Positions 36,377 to 44,854 of a stretch of DNA of 64,000 bases are shown here, piece after piece. Numbering within the stretch: position 1 is the first letter of the stretch; each line of letters begins with the position of its first letter. The notes beneath the pieces were generated by a model. The model searched no databases. It was not told the origin of the DNA and worked only from the letters and a program-made list of their open reading frames with translations. The translations under genes and the position numbers were made by a program. The DNA comes from SFTJ01 sp045613305 (lineage in GTDB: Bacteria; Bacteroidota; Bacteroidia; Bacteroidales; Muribaculaceae): positions 62,001 through 126,000 of the forward strand of contig JAZLAU010000028.1 in NCBI GenBank assembly GCA_045613305.1. Direction: 5' to 3'.

Positions 36377-36418
36377 CAACAACGGTGGCCAAATTTGGTT
36401 GCCGTTGTTGCTTTTTTT
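36377..36418. terminator. Terminator shared by the HAD and NMO/FabK-like genes
   Basis: A 9-bp stem (CAACAACGG with CCGTTGTTG) with a partly paired loop, followed by seven T residues on the plus strand. A run of six A residues on the other side makes it usable for the convergent gene too. Confidence 0.85.
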
Positions 36419-36469
36419 ATACCGAATCACTGCTTAGCAGTAATTTATGGGTTGTTAACTGCGCAGATT

Positions 36470-37420
36470 TTAAAATTCAGTTATAGAATTAATGTTCTGT
36501 GCAGTGTTTTTGAAATCCTCAATAAGGCACTTCATGATGTCGTCAACTGGGCGTATTTCTTTGATATCAGAAACTATTTGCCCAATTTCTAATTCGCCGT
36601 TTTCGATATCACCTTCAAATATGCCACGTTTTGCAGCCTTAGCACCTAAAATGTCTTTCAATTCGTTGGCATCGGCACCACGGTTTTCGGCATCGGCAAT
36701 GCGTTGGAAAAGAGCATTTTTAACCAATCGGGTAGGCGCAATCTTTTTAAGAGCCAGCATGGTGTCGTCTTCTTTAAGGCCGATGCAGTGTTGCTTAAAG
36801 GCATCGGCAGCCGAACTTTCTTCGCTAAGCGCAAAAAGAGTGCCAATTTGCACGCCGTCGGCGCCAAGAGCCATGGCAGCAAGCATGGCTTTGCCTGAAG
36901 CAATGCCACCGGCTGCAATTAGAGGAAGACTTGTGGCTTTGCGAACTTGCGGAATGAGAGTCATTGTGGTGATTTCTTCGCGGCCATTGTGTCCGCCGGC
37001 TTCAAAACCTTCGGCCACTATGGCATCTACACCGGCTTCCTCGCATTTAGCGGCAAACTTGCAACTTGCCACCACGTGAACCACCTTCATGCCTGCGTCG
37101 TGAAAGCGTTGGGTGTATTTTTTAGGGCTTCCTGCCGAGGTGAACACGATTTTAACGCCTTTTTCAATAATTAAATCGATAACACGGTCAATTTCGGGGT
37201 ACATCAACGGAAGATTCACTCCCCACGGTTTGGTGGTGGCTTGGTGCATTTTGTCGATGTGTTCGGCGAGGGTTTCGGGGTGCATGCTACCGGCGCCCAA
37301 AAGTCCGAGACCGCCTGCGTTGCTCACTGCCGATGCCAATCGCCATCCGCTACACCACACCATGCCGCCTGCTATGATGGGGTATTTTATTCCAAATAGT
37401 TCTGTTATTTTGTTACTCAT
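36470..37420 (-). CDS. NMO/FabK-family FMN enzyme (nitronate monooxygenase or enoyl-ACP reductase II)
   Basis: This 316-residue TIM-barrel flavoprotein has the start FGIKYPIIAGGMVWCSG, the glycine-rich SNAGGLGLLGAG, FEAGGHNG with the catalytic-type His, and LIAAGGIASGKAMLAALA-like FMN phosphate site (seen as PLIAAGGIASGKAM), followed by GADGVQIGTLF. The family covers nitronate monooxygenases and FabK. Sequence alone does not settle which, and no fatty-acid gene adjoins it. It is a single gene, convergent with the HAD gene. Confidence 0.88.
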   Translation of the reverse strand: MSNKITELFGIKYPIIAGGMVWCSGWRLASAVSNAGGLGLLGAGSMHPETLAEHIDKMHQATTKPWGVNLPLMYPEIDRVIDLIIEKGVKIVFTSAGSPKKYTQRFHDAGMKVVHVVASCKFAAKCEEAGVDAIVAEGFEAGGHNGREEITTMTLIPQVRKATSLPLIAAGGIASGKAMLAAMALGADGVQIGTLFALSEESSAADAFKQHCIGLKEDDTMLALKKIAPTRLVKNALFQRIADAENRGADANELKDILGAKAAKRGIFEGDIENGELEIGQIVSDIKEIRPVDDIMKCLIEDFKNTAQNINSITEF

Positions 37421-37463
37421 ATGTTATTGTTGTTTAGATTGTTTCGTGAATTTATTGATTTTT

Positions 37464-38435
37464 TTATCGGCTTCTTACTATGATGTTTTGTTGCAGAAAC
37501 GGTTTGAAGAAAAACAGTTCTTGCAAGTGCAGGCTCCCCACAGGGAAATAACTTGCCATGCTTGGCAGATGGTAAATGCCGGGATTGATGCCGCTAACCA
37601 TGAGCAGGTGGCTCTCGGGGTCTACCTCAACTGTTACGTTGCAATTATTGTCGAGAGGCACCACGGCAGTTCCGTAGGAGAAGTTTTTGTCGTGAGGCAA
37701 GATTTGTGTGTCCCTGTGATGAAGCACGGCTTTGCGTTTGCTGGTGGTCCAGTTGATGGGATTAATGCAGAGCACATTGTCGGGAAACAGGTTGTTGCGA
37801 GCCGCAATGCCATCACTTTTATCCCACGAGTTGAAACATATCACCACCCCCTTGTCGGTAGCGCTTTTAGCGGGCTTAATGAAGGGGTGCTTGAGGTCGT
37901 CGTTGGTTACGCAACCGCCCACAGCGTAGGCGGCAATCATGCGTTTGTAGGTTTTTTTGTCCATCTGCTTTATGATGTCGACAAGCAATCCGGCACCCTG
38001 ACTAAATCCTGCCAAGATGAATCGGCGGCCATTGTTGTGGTGCTTCAGATAGTGGTTGAAGGCATTTACGGCATCGGTGCGGGCAATTGCCTTGATGCTG
38101 TCGATTTCTGAAGAGCCAAATGGAGCGCCAAAGGTGAATTGCCTATAATAGGGCAGAAAGAAGTTAGTGTTGTTGCCAAAAATCTCTTTGGCCAAAGAGC
38201 ACGACAGGCTCCATGCCTTGCGGTGCTTAGCGTTGGCAACATCGGCGTTATAGTGAGTAGTGCCATTGGCATCCTGCCATGGCCCTACGCAGGTGGGGAG
38301 CATGTAAAAAACGTCGATTTTCTCGCTCTTAGCGCCTCCGCACTCATACCAATTGCTGATGTTGCTGTAATCAACACCGAAAACATGGGCCGAATAGGCC
38401 CAGACGATTAATGTGATGAGTAGTAAACGCTTCAT
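37464..38435 (-). CDS. DUF3089-family secreted alpha/beta hydrolase
   Basis: This 323-residue protein has a probable signal peptide (MKRLLLITLIVWAYSAHVFG). The family features are KIDVFYMLPTC, the nucleophile elbow LAGFSQGAGL, and a late HLLMVSGINPGIYH segment. DUF3089 proteins are lipase- or esterase-like, but the substrate is unknown. The chain probably acts in the periplasm or outside. It is a single gene with a possible -7 element (minus-strand TATCTTTG, 38457-38464) just upstream. Confidence 0.87.
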   Translation of the reverse strand: MKRLLLITLIVWAYSAHVFGVDYSNISNWYECGGAKSEKIDVFYMLPTCVGPWQDANGTTHYNADVANAKHRKAWSLSCSLAKEIFGNNTNFFLPYYRQFTFGAPFGSSEIDSIKAIARTDAVNAFNHYLKHHNNGRRFILAGFSQGAGLLVDIIKQMDKKTYKRMIAAYAVGGCVTNDDLKHPFIKPAKSATDKGVVICFNSWDKSDGIAARNNLFPDNVLCINPINWTTSKRKAVLHHRDTQILPHDKNFSYGTAVVPLDNNCNVTVEVDPESHLLMVSGINPGIYHLPSMASYFPVGSLHLQELFFFKPFLQQNIIVRSR

Positions 38436-38499
38436 TTTTGATATTTATTATTTAAACAAAGATACGATATTTTAGGTTTTAAGTGCGTGTTATATTAAA

Positions 38500-38507
38500 T
38501 AATTTTG
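38500..38507 (+). promoter_or_regulatory. Possible -7 element of the phosphodiesterase gene
   Basis: TAATTTTG fits TAnnTTTG, about 88 nt upstream of the ATG. No TTG at the expected -33 position, so the call is weak. Confidence 0.35.
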
Positions 38508-38595
38508 TGAAATTTGTAGAGTGACTGAAAAATGCGTGCCAAAAACTTGGTGTGCATCATAAAAAGGCCGAAATAAAACATAAACATGTAAAGAT

Positions 38596-39519
38596 ATGAA
38601 GATATTGAGTAAAGTAATGACTTTAGTGGCGGTGATGTCGCTGCTTGTGCTTTCTTCTTGTAAAGAAAACGAACAACAAATTAAGGTTGGTGCAAGCCAT
38701 GTAATATGGTTAGGCTTAGACGGTTGGGGCAGTTACTGCTTTGAAGACAGTGTTAACTGTGAAATGCCCAACATAAAGGCTCTAATGGAAGAGGGGTCGT
38801 GGACACTTAATTCGCGCACAGTGTTGCCATCTATAAGCGCGCCAAACTGGAAGTCGATGATGTCGGGCACATTTCCTGGCATGCACGGATATAACGACAA
38901 CACCTTAGACCCCGGTTTTACTCCAGTGTATGGCGAGGGCGAGCATCGCTATCCTACGGTGTTTCACGCAGTGCGACAAGCAATGCCGTCGGCCGAAATT
39001 GGCGTTCAAACCGAGTGGCGCGATGTGCTGTTTTTCTGCGACTCGCTTTGTTGCGACTATAAGCGTTACATAGCCGAAGCCGATGTCCCAAATGTGGCTA
39101 CAGCGCAAGAAGCAGCAAAATATATCAAGGAAAAGAAACCTAACTTGCTGTTTGTTCAGATTGACCAAATAGACCACGCCGGTCACAGCGATGGCCATCG
39201 AAGCGAAGGCTACTTTGCGATGGTTAAGGATGTGGACGCTCAAGTGGGACAGATAGTTCAGGCAGTGAAAGATGCCGGCATCTACGATGATGCTGTGATA
39301 GTGATTGTGGGTGACCATGGTGGTGTGGGTTATGGTCATGGCGGAACTCACCCCGATGAAATAACTGTGCCGCTTGTGGTTAGTGGCAAAGGCATAAAGA
39401 AAAATCACAAAATCGAAGAAGTGGTAAGCGTAATCGACTATGCTGGCATAGTGGCCGATGCCTTGGGCGTAGAGCATCCACAATGCTGGCGCTCTAAGTC
39501 GCTAAATATTTTTGAATAG
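38596..39519 (+). CDS. Alkaline-phosphatase-superfamily lipoprotein (type I phosphodiesterase-like)
   Basis: The 307-residue lipoprotein (lipobox LVLSSC) belongs to the alkaline phosphatase/nucleotide pyrophosphatase superfamily. The first metal Asp is in WLGLDGWGSY, the nucleophile region is RTVLPSISAPNWKSMMSG (a Ser or Thr), and further metal ligands are in QIDHAGHSDGH, VGDHGGVGYGHGGTH. It is likely anchored in the outer or periplasmic face and hydrolyses a phosphodiester or phosphate or sulfate ester. The substrate is unknown. Confidence 0.9.
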   Translation: MKILSKVMTLVAVMSLLVLSSCKENEQQIKVGASHVIWLGLDGWGSYCFEDSVNCEMPNIKALMEEGSWTLNSRTVLPSISAPNWKSMMSGTFPGMHGYNDNTLDPGFTPVYGEGEHRYPTVFHAVRQAMPSAEIGVQTEWRDVLFFCDSLCCDYKRYIAEADVPNVATAQEAAKYIKEKKPNLLFVQIDQIDHAGHSDGHRSEGYFAMVKDVDAQVGQIVQAVKDAGIYDDAVIVIVGDHGGVGYGHGGTHPDEITVPLVVSGKGIKKNHKIEEVVSVIDYAGIVADALGVEHPQCWRSKSLNIFE

Positions 39520-39597
39520 CGAAAGCGTGAGTTGAAAACTTCACAGCGAAGGCGGCCATTTTTTCGTGGAGCACTCGCTATGCAAGATTAAAATATT

Positions 39598-39628
39598 AAA
39601 GGCTCATCCCGGTGTGGGGTGAGCCTTT
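39598..39628. terminator. Terminator between phosphodiesterase and thioredoxin genes
   Basis: A stem of about 13 bp with one G-T pair (AAAGGCTCATCCC with GGGGTGAGCCTTT), lying between convergent genes. T runs are short, so strength is moderate. Confidence 0.7.
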
Positions 39629-39701
39629 GTGCTATTACGGAGTTATTTGCTTTTGGGGAAGAATCTTTAATGCAGATTGCACCCCAACGGGTTATGTGTT
39701 A

Positions 39702-39998
39702 TTACAAGTGTTGCTTAATGATTTGCAACAACGCATTTGCTTGCATTGCACCTGATTGACGCCAAAGCATAGTGCCGTTTTGCCAAAGCATAAGCGTGGG
39801 CACTGATTGAATGCCGTGCTGCATGGCGGTGCCTTGGTGCTTATCTATGTCTAACTTAATGATTCGAATCTTGTCGCCAAGCGTAGATTTTATTTGCTCA
39901 AGCACTGGGTGCATCATTTTGCAAGGACCGCACCAAGTGGCATAAAAGTCAACTAATACGAGTTTGTTTCCGTTTATTACATCGTTAAATGTTTCCAT
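39702..39998 (-). CDS. Thioredoxin
   Basis: This 98-residue thioredoxin has the active site ATWCGPCKMMHP, the cis-proline in QSVPTLMLW, and normal fold order. There is no signal peptide, so it is cytoplasmic and reduces protein disulfides with thioredoxin reductase. It lies 98 bp downstream of the second nitroreductase gene on the same strand; whether they share a transcript is unclear. Confidence 0.93.
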   Translation of the reverse strand: METFNDVINGNKLVLVDFYATWCGPCKMMHPVLEQIKSTLGDKIRIIKLDIDKHQGTAMQHGIQSVPTLMLWQNGTMLWRQSGAMQANALLQIIKQHL

Positions 39999-40096
39999 AG
40001 CCTAATGTTAGTTTTGTTAGTGATGGGGTTTGTGTGATATTAACAAACACAATCGCCCAAAAGTTCAATGAAGTGTTTTATTTAGCCAAAATTTGC

Positions 40097-40789
40097 TTAG
40101 TCGGCCCAAACAAATTTTTGCGAACCAGCGCCAATTTCGAAGTGCAGTTTTGCAATTCCGAGGTCCATCTTAGTGTATCCCACAATGGAGAATTGTCGCA
40201 TGGCCTTCACCACCGGCAAGCCGTTTGACTGCTGCTGCAAGAGTTCGAAATAGAACTTTTGCTGATTAATGGCCGTAGGCGCCAGTTGAACCGCCTGCAC
40301 AGCGTTGCGAAACCACAGAGGTGAGTTTTCTGAGCAATTGCTGATTTGCTGAAGTGTTTTGTGTTTAGCCTCATGACCTTGGCTTTCGCCGTAGCCGAGC
40401 GAAATCATGCACACCAGTTTTTCGTCATCGGCCACGCTGTACACGTTGTCCACAGTTCTGTACGATAGGCCCGCCCAGCAGGTGTTAAGACCTAATGACT
40501 GCGCTAAAAGCACCAACTGTTCGCCATAGTAACCAACTCTTTCGTCGCAATCGTCGCCTTTTTTTGCCACAATCACAAAGTAATTTTCCACGCCCGAAAA
40601 TTTTCCGTAAGCAAACAATCCGCTGAATGCCCGAGTTTCGCCCACCACAAGTTGAATGTTTAGATTGGCGAGGGCGTTGCATTCATCAATTTTGTCCTGA
40701 AGAGTCTTAATGATTTCAGGCGAAAGCGGTCGGCTGATGTATCGGCGAACACTGTGCCGGGCTTTAATGGCGTCGATTAGAGTCGTCAT
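40097..40789 (-). CDS. Nitroreductase-like flavoprotein (TM1586-type)
   Basis: The product is 230 residues from the ATG; an upstream TTG would add only two. It has the nitroreductase start AIKARHSVRRYISRPL and GLNTCWAGLSY in the middle. The C-terminal half holds APTAINQQKFYFEL and DLGIAKLHFEIGAG, as in the group of single-chain pseudo-dimeric proteins (putative TM nitroreductases). It probably binds FMN and reduces an unknown acceptor. It lies 27 bp after the malic-enzyme gene and is probably co-transcribed. Confidence 0.88.
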   Translation of the reverse strand: MTTLIDAIKARHSVRRYISRPLSPEIIKTLQDKIDECNALANLNIQLVVGETRAFSGLFAYGKFSGVENYFVIVAKKGDDCDERVGYYGEQLVLLAQSLGLNTCWAGLSYRTVDNVYSVADDEKLVCMISLGYGESQGHEAKHKTLQQISNCSENSPLWFRNAVQAVQLAPTAINQQKFYFELLQQQSNGLPVVKAMRQFSIVGYTKMDLGIAKLHFEIGAGSQKFVWAD

Positions 40790-40816
40790 TGGCAAATGTT
40801 ATTTTTTGGTGGGTGA

Positions 40817-43117
40817 TTATGAGCAACTGGGGTTGTTTTTATTCTTCTTTGCAACAATAGCATCGAGCACGGCAATGGCGGTGATGTTAACAACGTCGCG
40901 CACATGATTTTCGAAGTCGGTGAAGTGGATTGGCTTATTTAGTCCCATTTGTATAGGGCCAAGCACTTCAACGTCGTTGGTCATATATTGCAACAACTTA
41001 GAAGCAGCGTTTGCACTACTTAAGTTAGGGAAAATTAGAGTGTTAACATCTTTTCCGAACAAGCGTGTGAATGGATATTTGCGGTCACGCAAATCGCGGT
41101 CGAGCGCAAAGTTTAATTGCATTTCGCCGTCGATAAGTCGGTTTGGGCATTCCTCTTGAAGAATTCTCACGGCTTCGTGCACATAAGCAGGACTTCCATC
41201 CTTGTCGGCGCCGAAGTTAGAGAACGATATCATTGCCATCACCGGTTTTTTGTTAAAGAATTGCACGGTGAATTCCGACAGGCGAGCCACATCGACCAAA
41301 GTGTCGGTACCTGGTCGTCGGTTGATGAGCGTGTCGGCTATAAACAAAGTGCCTTTCTTGGAGTTAAGTATGTGCATAGTGCCAAAGTGCTTATAACCGG
41401 GCTTAATTCCCACCACTTCCTTAGCCACCTTAATGGTGTTGCTATATTTTGTGTAAGTGCCAGTAATGAAAGCGTCGGCATCGCCGGTTTCTACCATCAT
41501 CATGCCGAAGTAGTTGCGCTCATACATCTTATCGTTGGCTTCATCGAGGCTAAATCCTTCTCGAGCGCGCTTGTCGGCAAGAATTTTAGCATATCGTTCG
41601 CGTCGTGCTGCTTCACGGTCGTGGCGAAGGTTCACTATTTCGATACCCTCAAGGCTAAGTTCGAGTTCTGCCGCCAGTTTTGTGATTCGTTCGTCATTAC
41701 CGAGCAAGATAGGGTGGCAAATGCCTTCGTTCTTGGCTTGTACGGCTGCGCGAAGCATGGTGGGGTGAATACCTTCGGCAAACACCACACGCTGAGGGTC
41801 TTGTCGGGCCATTTCGTAAAATTGCTGAGTAAGTTTGCTTTCTTGTCCCAGCATTCTCTTTAGGTGAGCGGCATATTCGTCCCAGTCGGTTATAGTTTTG
41901 CGTGCCACGCCGCTTTCGATTGCAGCCTTGGCCACAGCAGTCGACACGTCGGTGATTAGGCGTGGGTCTACAGGTTTCGGGATGAAATATTCGCGCCCGA
42001 AACTGAGGTTGTTCACGTGATAAGCCTCGTTAACAACGTCGGGCACAGGCTTTTTAGCCAAATCGGCAATTGCATGCACAGCGGCAATCTTCATTTCCTC
42101 GTTGATTGCGGTGCTTGCAGTGTCGAGTGCCCCGCGGAAGATGTAAGGGAAGCCGATTACGTTGTTGATTTGGTTAGGGTAGTCGCTGCGACCAGTCGAC
42201 ATTAGCACGTCGGGACGAGCCTCCATGGCATCTTCGTATGATATTTCGGGAACAGGATTGGCGAGTGCAAACACTATAGGGTTGTTGCTCATTGATTGCA
42301 CCATGGCTTTAGTGAGCACGTTGCCTTTTGAAAGTCCCAAAAACACGTCAGCACCCTTAATTGCTTGCTCGAGAGTGGCAATGTCGCGTCGCGAAGTGGC
42401 AAATTCTTGTTTTTCTGGCGAAAGGTTTGGTAGGTTGTCGGTTATTACACCTTTGCTGTCGAGCATCACGATGTTTTCTTTACGCGCACCAAGAGCCACA
42501 TAAAGTTTTGTGCAACTAATGGCAGCCGCACCAGCCCCATTGACAACAATTTTCACATCTTCGATATTTTTGCCTGCCACGATAAGGGCATTGAGCAAAC
42601 CTGCCGAAGAAATGATGGCTGTGCCGTGCTGGTCGTCGTGCATCACAGGAATGTCGAGTTCGGCCTTTAGGCGTCGTTCGATTTCGAAACATTCTGGGGC
42701 TTTAATGTCTTCAAGGTTTATTCCGCCAAAAGTAGGCGCAATAGCCTTAACCGCTTCAATAAACTTTTCGGGGTCTTTTTCGTTCACTTCAATGTCAAAC
42801 ACATCGATTCCCCCATATATTTTAAATAGCAGCCCCTTGCCTTCCATCACGGGCTTGCCGCTCAAAGCGCCAATGTCGCCCAGCCCAAGCACAGCGGTGC
42901 CGTTGCTGATAACAGCCACCAGATTGCCCTTGCTGGTGTATTTGTAGGCATCGTCGGGGTTCTTTTGAATTTCTAAACATGGTTCGGCAACACCTGGCGA
43001 ATAAGCCAGACTAAGGTCATACTGTGTGCTATAGGGTTTGGTAGGGACTACCTCTATTTTACCTGGTTTGCCTTGTGAGTGATAGGCCAATGCGGCCTCT
43101 TTTGTGATTTGTGCCAT
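40817..43117 (-). CDS. maeB: Malic enzyme fused to phosphotransacetylase-like domain
   Basis: This 766-residue protein converts malate to pyruvate and CO2 with NADP reduction. I start it at MAQITKEAALAYHSQG, the normal start of the family; a further in-frame ATG 27 bp upstream is less likely. The malic domain (about 1-420) has LAYSPGVAEPCL, GLGDIGALSGKPVMEGK and the NAD(P) site VVNGAGAAAISC. The C-terminal ~330 residues form a phosphotransacetylase domain, usually inactive and thought to sense acetyl-CoA. Length is as expected. It fits fermentative C4 metabolism in this group. The nitroreductase gene follows closely. Confidence 0.95.
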   Translation of the reverse strand: MAQITKEAALAYHSQGKPGKIEVVPTKPYSTQYDLSLAYSPGVAEPCLEIQKNPDDAYKYTSKGNLVAVISNGTAVLGLGDIGALSGKPVMEGKGLLFKIYGGIDVFDIEVNEKDPEKFIEAVKAIAPTFGGINLEDIKAPECFEIERRLKAELDIPVMHDDQHGTAIISSAGLLNALIVAGKNIEDVKIVVNGAGAAAISCTKLYVALGARKENIVMLDSKGVITDNLPNLSPEKQEFATSRRDIATLEQAIKGADVFLGLSKGNVLTKAMVQSMSNNPIVFALANPVPEISYEDAMEARPDVLMSTGRSDYPNQINNVIGFPYIFRGALDTASTAINEEMKIAAVHAIADLAKKPVPDVVNEAYHVNNLSFGREYFIPKPVDPRLITDVSTAVAKAAIESGVARKTITDWDEYAAHLKRMLGQESKLTQQFYEMARQDPQRVVFAEGIHPTMLRAAVQAKNEGICHPILLGNDERITKLAAELELSLEGIEIVNLRHDREAARRERYAKILADKRAREGFSLDEANDKMYERNYFGMMMVETGDADAFITGTYTKYSNTIKVAKEVVGIKPGYKHFGTMHILNSKKGTLFIADTLINRRPGTDTLVDVARLSEFTVQFFNKKPVMAMISFSNFGADKDGSPAYVHEAVRILQEECPNRLIDGEMQLNFALDRDLRDRKYPFTRLFGKDVNTLIFPNLSSANAASKLLQYMTNDVEVLGPIQMGLNKPIHFTDFENHVRDVVNITAIAVLDAIVAKKNKNNPSCS

Positions 43118-43459
43118 AGTTTTAAACTTTTTACTGTAAAACAATCTTTTTGGGATATATGTTTTCTGTGTCTATAGTATTAACGTAAAAAGCGAGTAAC
43201 CCAAAAATTCTTACCATTGAAGGTGTAAAATTAGAATTTTTTTTTGACATAATTGGTCGACAGGTAAGAAAAAAAGGTCGTTTCATCGCAGAAACGACCC
43301 CGTGTGTCTTTTATTCATACCATTTTTTTCGCATAGGGATAACGCGTGTGTGTTAGTTCATAGGTGTGTGTTTTCGCATGTATTATTCACACATAATTTT
43401 TCTCCTGTATTGTGATATTGATGCCATTGTTTTCCTAAGGGCAGCCGATGCCTAATTTT
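43118..43459. other. Intergenic stretch upstream of the malic-enzyme gene
   Basis: It holds the terminator at 43269-43299 and presumably the malic-enzyme promoter, which I could not place. No gene or RNA was seen. Short GTGTGTGTT repeats occur near 43346-43372. Confidence 0.45.
43269..43299 (-). terminator. Terminator after the macrodomain-like gene
   Basis: A 9-bp stem (GGTCGTTTC with GAAACGACC), a 6-nt loop, and on the minus strand a run of seven T residues. It lies about 160 bp past the macrodomain-like gene's stop and separates it from the malic-enzyme gene. Confidence 0.82.
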
Positions 43460-43843
43460 TCATTTTTTAATGATGCGGGCAAAAGTTTCGGGCAACACCA
43501 CGTTGCTCAAGTTAACGGCGTCGGCGAAAAGTGGAGCCATTTGGCTGTCGGTGAAACCAGCAATTCCGCAGCCTATTCGAGTGACTAAAAACGTTAGATT
43601 TTGATTGTTTTTAGCGAAGTTAATAAACTCGTCGACATATGGCTTAATGTCGTCAACACCGCCGTGCATAGTAGGGATTGCGTAAGACTGACCTTGCAGC
43701 CCCACGCCGTTGCCCCAAATAGCGCCAAACTTGTTGTAGGCAGCGCGAGCAGCACCGCCGGCATGCCGCCCGGCAAGGTTGCTGCCAAACACAAATATTT
43801 CGTTAGGCTCAAGGTGGGTGATGTTTTCGGGTGTATATCTCAT
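43460..43843 (-). CDS. Small macrodomain-like protein (A1S_2505-type)
   Basis: The 127-residue protein begins with IFVFGSNLAGRHAGGAARAA, then GNGVGLQGQSYAIPTM, and later LVTRIGCGIAGFTD. The glycine-rich loops and 'FGSN…GGAA…A…GQSYAIPT' pattern are those of a small family annotated in phages and bacteria (A1S_2505-like) that looks like a stripped macrodomain, which would bind ADP-ribose or a related nucleotide; this is recognition from memory. No catalytic role is established. It lies 8 bp after the Nudix-regulator gene and is surely in the same operon, which supports an ADP-ribose-related function by inference. Confidence 0.7.
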   Translation of the reverse strand: MRYTPENITHLEPNEIFVFGSNLAGRHAGGAARAAYNKFGAIWGNGVGLQGQSYAIPTMHGGVDDIKPYVDEFINFAKNNQNLTFLVTRIGCGIAGFTDSQMAPLFADAVNLSNVVLPETFARIIKK

Positions 43844-43851
43844 TTTTTTGA

Positions 43852-44568
43852 TTAAAATTCTAATCTAAAGCCACGGTCTTTCAGCTCGTTATATTTCTCT
43901 TTGTTAAACTTAAACAAGTATGCTTCTTTCTTCGAAGAAGGATTGGCAGTTTCGTCTAACTGGATAAGAATTTCGAAATGCCGCATCTTGTTGTAGAAGT
44001 TTCTTCGGTCGAACTTAACCCCGAGAATTGCTTCGTAGAGAGTTTGTAACTGCTTGATAGTGAACTTTTCGGGCAGTAACTCAAAGCCAATAGGCTCGAA
44101 ATGAATTTGTTTGCGCATTTCGGTTAATGCCCGGCGCAAAATTTGGTCGTGGTCAAACGCCAAAGCCGGCACGTCGTCGATGTTAAACCAGTTTGCCTTG
44201 GCAGCATCGTCGCCGCCTTTCACTTCTTGCAAAGGAGCGAGAGCGTAGAAAGCAACGGTGATAACCCTTTCGCGTGGGTCGCGGTCGGGCGCCGAGAAAA
44301 CGTGAAATTGCTGAAGGTAGTTGATTTGAATGCCTGCTTCTTCTTCAAGTTCGCGTTTTGCGCAGTCGGCAATGCTCTCGTCGGGGCGAACAAATCCGCC
44401 CGGCAAAGCCCATTTGCCTTTGTAAGGCTCAAGCCCACGTTCCACCAACAGCACTTGCAGTTTTGAGCCGTTGAAGGCAAAAATCACACAGTCGGCTGTG
44501 ACGGCCGGATGCGGATATTTATATTGATAAGGAAACTCCGATTCGGGATTGTAAGTGTAATTACTCAT
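43852..44568 (-). CDS. NrtR-type Nudix-domain transcriptional regulator
   Basis: This 238-residue protein starts at MSNYTYNPESEFPYQY; the longer frame would begin upstream of the transcript start. Residues about 20-150 form a Nudix domain with the G-x5-E-x7-RELEEEAG box near residues 55-77. The C-terminal ~85 residues (FTIKQLQTLYEAILG … RRNFYNKMRH) form the winged helix found in NrtR and AraR-type Nudix regulators of NAD or sugar metabolism. In these, the Nudix fold usually senses a ligand such as ADP-ribose or a sugar. The Nudix box here still looks complete. A promoter bracketed by two palindromes lies upstream, so it probably controls itself and the macrodomain-like gene. Confidence 0.88.
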   Translation of the reverse strand: MSNYTYNPESEFPYQYKYPHPAVTADCVIFAFNGSKLQVLLVERGLEPYKGKWALPGGFVRPDESIADCAKRELEEEAGIQINYLQQFHVFSAPDRDPRERVITVAFYALAPLQEVKGGDDAAKANWFNIDDVPALAFDHDQILRRALTEMRKQIHFEPIGFELLPEKFTIKQLQTLYEAILGVKFDRRNFYNKMRHFEILIQLDETANPSSKKEAYLFKFNKEKYNELKDRGFRLEF

Positions 44569-44587
44569 ATATTGTTTGGAATGATGC

Positions 44588-44598
44588 GTTAAATTAAC
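44588..44598. promoter_or_regulatory. Putative operator 1, over the transcript start
   Basis: GTTAAATTAAC is a perfect 11-bp inverted repeat (central A) lying over the expected transcript start of the Nudix-regulator operon. The extended 15-mer GTGTTAATTTAACGC (minus strand) matches the second site at 13 of 15 positions. Confidence 0.55.
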
Positions 44599-44602
44599 AC
44601 TA

Positions 44603-44632
44603 CAAAAGTATGTCGAAACTTTCACATTGCAA
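44603..44632 (-). promoter_or_regulatory. Promoter of the Nudix-regulator/macrodomain-like operon
   Basis: Minus strand TTG (44630-44632) and TACTTTTG (44603-44610) with an exact 19-nt spacer. The start of transcription is expected near 44596, about 28 nt before the ATG. Confidence 0.82.
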
Positions 44633-44642
44633 AATAATTTGT

Positions 44643-44653
44643 GTTAAATTTAC
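44643..44653. promoter_or_regulatory. Putative operator 2, just upstream of the -33 element
   Basis: GTTAAATTTAC, within GTGTTAAATTTACGC, is a near-palindrome 10 bp upstream of the -33 TTG. Its centre is 55 bp from that of operator 1, so the pair brackets the promoter. Confidence 0.5.
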
Positions 44654-44804
44654 GCAAATAAGAGAAAATTGTTGTTGAGGTGTTGTTTGGCGAAGGGTGA
44701 AGTGAGAGTTTTTAGTTATTGCAATGTGGCTATAGGCCAATAGGAGGACTTACAAAAGTGTGCCTAAACTAATGCTAATTTTTCGGAAATAAGAAAAATA
44801 TTTG

Positions 44805-44812
44805 TAAGTTTG
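44805..44812 (+). promoter_or_regulatory. Possible -7 element of the unknown gene at 44855
   Basis: TAAGTTTG fits TAnnTTTG. The -33 region has TTCG in place of TTG. The transcript would start near 44819. Confidence 0.4.
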
Positions 44813-44854
44813 CTTGTGTAGACAGTAATTGATGTGAGAAAAATAGACAATGGT

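Noticed and set aside
37113..38111. 332-codon plus-strand frame across the DUF3089 gene
   Set aside because: It spans the 3' part of the DUF3089 gene, the gap and the start of the NMO gene, which shows it is a chance frame.
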